From positions 64,501 through 128,500 of the forward strand of contig NC_135241.1 of NCBI RefSeq assembly GCF_947623445.1: a stretch of 64,000 nucleotides of DNA, in the 5' to 3' direction. The notes below the pieces were generated by a model. It did no database searches and had not been told where the DNA came from. It saw only the letters and a list, made by a program, of their open reading frames with translations. Positions 57,401-64,000 of this stretch are shown here, piece by piece; within the stretch, counting starts at the first letter, position 1, and each line of letters begins with the position of its first letter. The position numbers and the translations under genes were made by a program. The stretch comes from Clavelina lepadiformis. Lineage: Eukaryota; Chordata; Ascidiacea; Aplousobranchia; Clavelinidae.

Positions 57401-60400
57401 CAAAACTGTCATCTTCTGACGAATGGTGGTTCAATGATAACTCATTAACAATGATCTGCAATGAACAGGACATCAACGATTAGGAAATTGGATCGAATTG
57501 TAGCAGCTTTATGTGCAACTCATCACTGGAAGAATAAAGAAACATTTTTGCTCCAACTCACCTGGAATCTTGTCCGCTCGTGGGCAAACTTCTGGAAATG
57601 CAGCATCGCTTCCAAAACCTTTTTGTGACCTCCAGGAACAAGACAAACTGCTCCGAGGATTTCAAGAACTGCAATCTTAGTTCTCAAACTGTCGCACGAT
57701 AAACTCTGAGCTATCACGTTAATCCCTTCAGGGTGGGCGAGTACGTTTGCTCTACCTTGCTGTCACCCATAAACACAATATAAAATTGAACAATATAAAT
57801 GATGCACACAGCAAACCCTGTAGGGCACAAACCGTGTTGTTCATGAGAGCTTTGACACATCCGATGATGGAAGTGTGAATCCGACTTTCGCGGACTTCTG
57901 CTGCCATATTCTTGAGAAAGTTCAAGATGCATGAAAGTCCATCGAGTTCGGTGAAGCGAACGACAAACCTTCGAACAAGTTATTAAAAGGTTAAAGGTGA
58001 ATGTTGCCATGATGTCAGTTTCCTTCTATCACAGGTCACACAACCACTGAGCAAGATCAACACAATGCAACAAATTTTAATCCAACATCAATATAATTTA
58101 AAACGAAAACAATTCTACATTCTGAGGCCCATCGCATGATGGAATTGCGCAAATGACAAGATATTAAACAATATCACATATTTAACCTGCAAATCAACTA
58201 AACTTTTGAAGCATTTTCAAGCTCTTGTTGTTTCTCTATCAAACTTTATTAATATTATGAGCAATACACAGCAGAGTACATGTAGATATTATTCCAAAGC
58301 ACACAGTCATACCTCATATAATACGGTCAGCGTACTGACTCCACAAACACTGTTTATTTAAAACAAAACCTAACACATTCTACACAGACATCCTGCACAA
58401 CGCAAACCTTCAGATGAACGCCATGCTAATGTGAGAGGAACAAGTCAAGTCATTACAAGATAAAGAGTCCATTAAGTGAGTCATGCTCATCTGGGAATTA
58501 GACACCACCGTTGCATAAAAGTTACATCCCCTTTCTCATGGTAGCAAAATTATAAACTGATGCATAAGCAAATTTGCTCGGATATTACAACCCTATGTGT
58601 GCTCTCACCTCATTGGCTGGGTTCGTAACGCTGTCTTGAGCCCATCAACCAGCTTCAACCTCATATCAATCTCTTCTTCGTCATACACTAAAACCATTAT
58701 CTGGAACAAAAAGTGGTTATGATGTCACAATAACAATATTAACTTATTGCAACGGGTCATATAAACAAAATTGGGACTCGTGTTCATTCAACGAAGTGTC
58801 TTCCGGGCAATCTTGAAATGTTAAGTAAAGAACATGGACCCTGGAGTTGATGTGTTGAGCTCAGACAGAAACAAATTTTGGGATAGACCAAGAGCCATAA
58901 CCACAAGTGATGGAAATAAATTCGGTGAAGAAAAAAGTTTGTGCCATGCTGGCAAAAGAATGACAAAAATGTAATAAGTGGCGTCGGCAAAACTCAGTGA
59001 AATGTCTCATTAAGCTGACCACAAACATCAATTAGACCGGCGCAACCCACAATCACCTAGAAACAGCAACACATAAACACAATACACATGCCCAGATGTT
59101 GCACAGTTGTACTGGGACATTATAGCACAAAATAAACATCAGGCGTCCTTTGTAGAAATTTCCTTGTTGGCATAAGCCACTGAGCATTACAACACGGAGC
59201 CCCTGGCAAGTCATCTTGATTCAACTTGTTGGTTTGAGACTTGCTTAATCCAAGCAAAAAAGTTCGATTAGAATTTCTTTTCAGACGTGGTTATTAAAAG
59301 TCCCTGTCACTATAAGCCGATGATTAGATCAAATTTTCAAAAGTGGGCAAATGGCTTCATGATTATTGCTGGTAGGTCAACACAAGAATATACACAACAG
59401 TACAATCAAAATTAAATAGGAAATTGGCAGCAGAACTTGGGCGACTTTGCACAAATCTACAAAATTATGGTGGAGTTTCCAAACAAATAATTTATCCTTG
59501 TTTCAACCTGATCATAACAACGAGAAGATAAACTTCGATGTTATCGTCATCGTCCAAACCATTGCTGGAAAAATCATCGCCAAAAGTCACATTTTAAAGG
59601 TCTGAACGCGCGACGCCGAACTATGACATCATCTACGTTTAATAACGGCGCGTTCGTGGCTGGCTGAGTTGTCACAAGAAATACGGCGTGGATAGACTCA
59701 AGATTCCAAAATCAATGACCAAAGATTTATAACGACACTGCAAAAGAGGCCAGTGTGGAATATTGCACAAGAATCGCATCTATGATGACAACACAATAGC
59801 GCTTCGGTGACGACAATAACGTTTATCGACGTAGAGGAAATGACGTCAGAGGGAGAGCAAATGGGCAAGTTTTGTTGATGGTTTGAATAAAGCTATAAAA
59901 ATGTAAAACCACTTTAAAAAAGGCAAAAATTCAATCTAACTCTGGCAAAAAAATGATAAAATTGATGACGAAATGAAGACCGGGAGGCATTGTTTGCGAA
60001 AATAAGCCGTAAAAATAGAAAATCATTTTGAATCAAATTAAAACTACGCTAAGTAACTTGCTGCTAATTTACAAAAATAATATTGGGACTGCGCAATAAT
60101 GCCAACCACATTCTAAACATAAACAACGTCATGTTACGTCACAATAGCAGGCGACTAAGAGAGGAAGTCGTGAAGTGGATCAATGGTGGCATCTCGCCAA
60201 CACTCCATCAACAATCAGCTCAGAGAAATCTACAAATTTTACATTTTACTCTTATCATAAAAATGTTTTTGATACTTAGTTGGCATTGTTCGATAACAAT
60301 CATCGATCAGGGCGATAGCTGCAGGTATCATTGTGGCGTCATAGAGTTATTAAATTTCGAATTTCCTTGAAAGAGTGTGTTGTGAGTCAGCTCGTATTAC

Positions 60401-62188
60401 GTAGGTCAGCCCGGCAAGAGCTGGAAATTGTTTGCTCGGTATTTCTATTTTTCAGGCTTATTCTACAATTAAACAACTTAAATGAAAACTTAATGACATC
60501 AGTTAAACGTAACAATGATCTAGAATTTATCGACGATGCCGTCACGGGCTTAGAGTCTGTCTGAAGTTAGTCATTATGGTGATTACGTAATATTGTGGGA
60601 ATATGGCACTCACCGTGCTCATAGAGATGAGGCGGTCGATGTAGTAATCCGGCCAACTCGTAGCCTGCTTGTTCGGATCTTCTTGCTCCTGCAAAGGTCA
60701 TGACCTCGTTTAATGCTTTATGACGTAAAACTATGCTGGGTCACTTCATCATAGTGATGTCACACTACCTGTTTTTTGCTGCAATAGATTTGCCATTGTT
60801 TCTCTGGGGTCAAGTCGAACATCGCTTGTCTGTGTTGGGGCGGAAGGTCAAGTTCATCCTAAAAATAGGTCAAAGGTTGAAGTTCATTAGGGAGCAGCTC
60901 ATAACAGGCGTTGAACTTTAAACGATGACAACAAAGTGCGACTCCGACATCAAACAACACCGCGATACAGATTAAAACCATTTTAACGTCACACAAGAAC
61001 ATTTGTTTGGAAATTGTGGAGTAATTTGTGCCAGTTGTCAGTTGAAGATTACGCGCGCAATGAAGCGTAAAACGGGACTGAAAGTGAATTATGACGTAAT
61101 AAGGCAGAATCGCATGATGAATCGGCGCCTTCCGCTCAGCTCACACCACCAACCGTTGTGAGAAAAAATGTGGGCTTTGCGTTTGTGACGCAACAAACAC
61201 GGAAAAGCTCCGTGAATCGAATGTCAGTGCAAATTGGACGAGCGCCAGTTTATTTTCTCTTAGAGCACAGTAGTATAATGACATTATGACGTCATAATGT
61301 TTTCATTATGTGCTGTGCGGATAGTAATTCTTCAAACTGCATGGCACTAGTTACCAACAAAATCTAATGAAGAGCTCAAATTGCAACAGATTTGATGAAT
61401 GTAACAGCAAAATTACATCATATCACACAAGTGACACAACCACAAAATTTTGAACCAAAAATAGATTTTCATAAAAAACAAATGTTATTTTACACTGATT
61501 GAAGCAATCTATTATATTAACTGAATGGGTACGAGTGAAATTTGTTGGCTAGCTGTCACTAATTGTCACGTTTAAAGCTTTCAATGTGTTTAAAGCACAA
61601 TTATAAGCTATACGACAAAATCCTTACACACATGTGGACCCAGGCATATTACAAAATTTTAACATGTTTTGTGGAAGGTGTGGTGATGGTTTTTGAAAGA
61701 TAAACTGTCAGAAATATTCAGATGTACGTAAAAAAGTTTAAATCTTTCCTTCAGCAAGAACAATCTGCAAAATGGAAGTCATAATCGAGTATTTGACGAC
61801 AATTACTTCCTCTTATAACCAGATTGACTTTCAAATGTGGACCAAATTACCGCATTCATTTCAAACTTAGGGTTCATAGGGGACACTGATGCTTTTGAAA
61901 CATTTCCCGTGTACAAAGAATAAAATCAAAGTCATATTCTCTCTTTAGACAACAGTTACAAGGTGTGATATTGTTTATAATGAGCTGGTCACTTACAACA
62001 AGCTCAGCAAATTTTGCTTGCAGTTCAGCAGGAGGTGGCATGGGTAGAGTGGCTTCAGTCATCGGGTGAGACATTAAATGGTCAGTCGTTGTATCCAGTT
62101 CTATCTCTGGCGGCTCGTCAGTTGCCCCAAAACATCCACAAAATAACCCACTCCCCCCACCACCCCCCTTTCTTCTCTTTCGAACCAT
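51488..62188 (-). CDS. DAAM: DAAM formin (Dishevelled-associated activator of morphogenesis)
   Basis: Formin that nucleates and elongates actin filaments, downstream of Rho and Wnt/planar-cell-polarity signals. Twenty-four phase-consistent exons give 1114 residues (human DAAM1: 1078): 61997-62188, 60769-60858, 60614-60688, 58609-58700, 57833-57968, 57562-57759, 57336-57455, 56471-56641, 56290-56407, 56080-56215, 55732-55790, 55483-55673, 55180-55233, 54503-54874, 54376-54438, 53927-53953, 53622-53771, 53422-53561, 52669-52757, 52443-52611, 52267-52374, 52006-52210, 51779-51949, 51488-51706. Order: GTPase-binding/DID region ([20 protein letters not shown]), coiled coil ([18 protein letters not shown]), proline-rich FH1 (54503-54874), FH2 ([44 protein letters not shown]), then the DAD helix [16 protein letters not shown] and a basic tail. 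Intron 1 (1.1 kb) and intron 3 (1.9 kb) are the longest. The ATG at 62188 gives the family-like N-terminus MVRKRRKGG. Confidence 0.97.
54503..54874 (-). other. DAAM: DAAM FH1 polyproline exon
   Basis: One exon holds the whole FH1 region, with several Pro runs of five to nine residues separated by Gly and Ala, followed by the start of FH2 ([10 protein letters not shown]). FH1 binds profilin-actin. The G-rich complement gives a long accidental Gly-rich frame on the plus strand (54528-54914). Confidence 0.95.
55180..55233 (-). other. DAAM: small in-frame DAAM exon between coiled coil and FH1
   Basis: 54 bp, phase 0 at both ends, with a good acceptor (ttgtag) and donor (GTAAGG). It encodes [19 protein letters not shown] recall no equivalent in human DAAM1. 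Skipping it would keep the frame, so it may be alternatively used. Confidence 0.65.
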
Positions 62189-63762
62189 CGTTAATTTATT
62201 AGGAAAACGTCAAATTATTCCAAGAAATTAAAAATCTTTCCAGTAGCTGAGTTACATCAATCACTTTTCTTACTTAACAAACATATTGTTCTAAAAATCA
62301 CAGTTAATACAGCTGAGTGGATGGGCAGGTTCAACAGTTAATAATTATGATCCTACCAAGCCAAAAGCAAATTAGGCCTATTATTTTTTTGGCCAAAAAT
62401 TAAGATATAGGCCTACTCTTCTGCAAATATAAATGCCTGGTGACCGCTCAATCACGAGCAAGTATGCCATGCCTAGGCTAGTTTTAAAGTAATGGAATAA
62501 TATCAGTGTGTTTATGGCCAGTACACCAATATGCAGCTCACTTGATTAACATATATTCTGCATGTGAAAGTGATTTGGGATCTAGTATACAAGTGCACAA
62601 CCTGATGACGTCACAATTTAAGTAGCTGGGGTTTAGAATACAAAGGCATGTTGTGGTTGTGTACTTGCATACTTATCATTTATTTATAAACTAAATACAT
62701 GATAATAAACAAAATAACAGAAAGATTAAAAAACCTAGAACTAGCGACTAGGGACAGGCAACCACACCTGCCTTGTAACGTAAAGTTTGCTCCAATAAAC
62801 AACATTGCATGATGCAACTCAATCAAATAATTGGATCTTCATTCATGGCAAACCCACTACCTTGCTACCTCGGCCTAATTACTATCTAGGCTTGCCGCTG
62901 TGAAGTAGAACGTTGCGGTTCTGCTTTGTAACTGTCCAACGTTTAAGACCCCAAGTCCCAACATGGTAGAGAATCAAAACAAGATTTTTAGCCAATTACG
63001 CAACGAACACAAACTAAGCTGATAACGCAAACAACCCTGCGACCCACTCCAGCATTTAAGCTCTAGCAGCTTGTTGCGGCCACTCCTTCCAACGACCTGC
63101 GCCAATGCGGAGAAAACGCTTCGCTCAGCATGACGTCATCTTTTTCGTAATATACTGCTCTTCGTCGCCCACGTGCGGATGAATAAAATAAACTTTTCAG
63201 CACACAAAGAATTTTTTGTAGTGGTTTTATGACGTCATCATTAACTTAGTACAGATAAACTGAAATCTATTCTAGAATCCAGGTGTCGTTGCTCATTAGA
63301 GCATGTTGGCCTCGACACGTGACCTTAGGTGGCTCACACGCTTCAGACAAATCCAATAACATAAGTGTTTAATGAAAATCATTCCGCCAATCAAATCAAG
63401 ACACGGCATATACGTCATAACAAACAATGCTACGTCATAGGAACATTAATATTGCACAATGTGACGTCAAACAAAAATTACAGAGTTACATTTCAACAAC
63501 TGGCTGCAAAGAATTTTCTTGGTAATTTGCTGAATACGAGAATAATAGTTGGGCGATATATGTACAAAGTCAGATACAATTTGCTTATGCAGGCCCCATA
63601 TAGGTGATGATAATATAGTGATCATGGGAAATTATATGACTTATCATCGTACATATCAAAGCTGCGAAGTGTCATCATAATCAGAAGCATCTTTACTGCA
63701 TCCCAGCTCACTGCCATTCATAGAAATCTTATGGTAAAAGAATATGTCACTGAAAGTCCAAT
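62189..63762. other. intergenic region between DAAM and the sorting nexin gene
   Basis: No coding region is recognised; the plus-strand frame at 63365-63607 has no known product. The DAAM promoter should lie here. It contains MITE copy C and TGACGTCA octamers at about 63131, 63230 and 63461. Confidence 0.55.
62577..62672. mobile_element. hAT-like MITE, copy C (degraded right end)
   Basis: Starts gggatctagtatacaagtgc and shares gatgacgtca and ttaagtagctggggt with copy A in the same orientation. The right end (gtgtacttgcatactta) has lost the terminal tagaccc motif. Confidence 0.75.
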
Positions 63763-64000
63763 TCACATTTGTTCGATTGTGGAGATGCAACTTTTCAACA
63801 CCTGCACCATTGCCTGCAAATAGCTACACCATTATGATGCCATCCAAAGTTTTATGACGTCATCAACTATTTTCAGCACAAAAATTTAAACCTTTCATCA
63901 GACATCATAAATTTTATGAAACCACCTTGGAATGCTTGAGCTGCAGTTCTCCGAGCTCGATCAAATTTTTGCGAAAAGCCGTCACTCTCCGTCCCTTGAA
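63763..64000 (-). CDS. SNX5/6: sorting nexin SNX5/SNX6-type, C-terminal two exons (partial)
   Basis: The gene continues beyond the right edge. Exon 63926-64000 encodes FKGRRVTAFRKNLIELGEL and LKHSK, then a GTGG donor. The last exon, 63763-63813, encodes AMVQVLKSCISTIEQM and ends in TGA. Both match the end of the BAR domain of SNX5/SNX6 (human SNX6 has RRVAAFRKNLVELAELEL, then QLLQNCLAVLNGDT). These proteins pair with SNX1/2 in the retromer-linked coat that tubulates endosomal membranes. Too little is visible to choose between SNX5, SNX6 and SNX32. Confidence 0.85.

Overview
The window is eukaryotic nuclear DNA, most probably from an invertebrate deuterostome. A tunicate (ascidian) is my best guess, because the proteins are very close to human orthologues, the genes are cut into many small exons with short introns, base composition is AT-rich, and short CCCTAA (vertebrate-type telomere) runs occur. 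The species call is inference, not proof. No prokaryotic features are present.

Left 10 kb: a repeat- and tRNA-rich accessory region. It holds a poorly resolved multi-exon gene (770-2450, minus), blocks of a 10-bp satellite, repeats carrying telomere-like CCCTAA runs, a 370-bp segmental duplication, and a tRNA cluster: three tandem Ser-type copies on the minus strand, one with anticodon UUA, then tRNA-Cys and tRNA-Asn. A pogo-like DNA transposon remnant follows at 7.4-8.4 kb.

10.5-64 kb: six conserved genes, all on the minus strand. They are CIC (capicua, about 43 coding exons, 22880 to 10477), GTF2H3 (TFIIH p34, 31172 to 29906), an ABCG half-transporter (40145 to 36311), MOK kinase (49569 to 41558), the formin DAAM (62188 to 51488) and the 3' end of an SNX5/SNX6-type sorting nexin (64000 to 63763, gene continues outside). 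I placed exon boundaries by hand from GT/AG (one GC/AG) sites, reading phase and remembered human protein sequences; nearly every junction is phase-consistent. The genes form no operon: gaps are 1.4-7 kb and the functions are unrelated (transcription repression, TFIIH, transport, kinase signalling, actin assembly, endosomal sorting).

Intergenic DNA and introns carry at least three families of small hAT-like non-autonomous elements, several with 8-bp target duplications, a 5 x 20-bp minisatellite and two tRNA-like sequences. The octamer TGACGTCA is strikingly over-represented (28 copies counted by eye, about 1 expected).

Most unusual items: the UUA-anticodon Ser-type tRNA, the 10-bp satellite and telomere-like repeat complex beside it, non-canonical ATPase motifs in the ABCG protein, a proposed N-terminal extension of MOK, small extra exons in DAAM, and the TGACGTCA excess. 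I found no clear novel multi-gene system.
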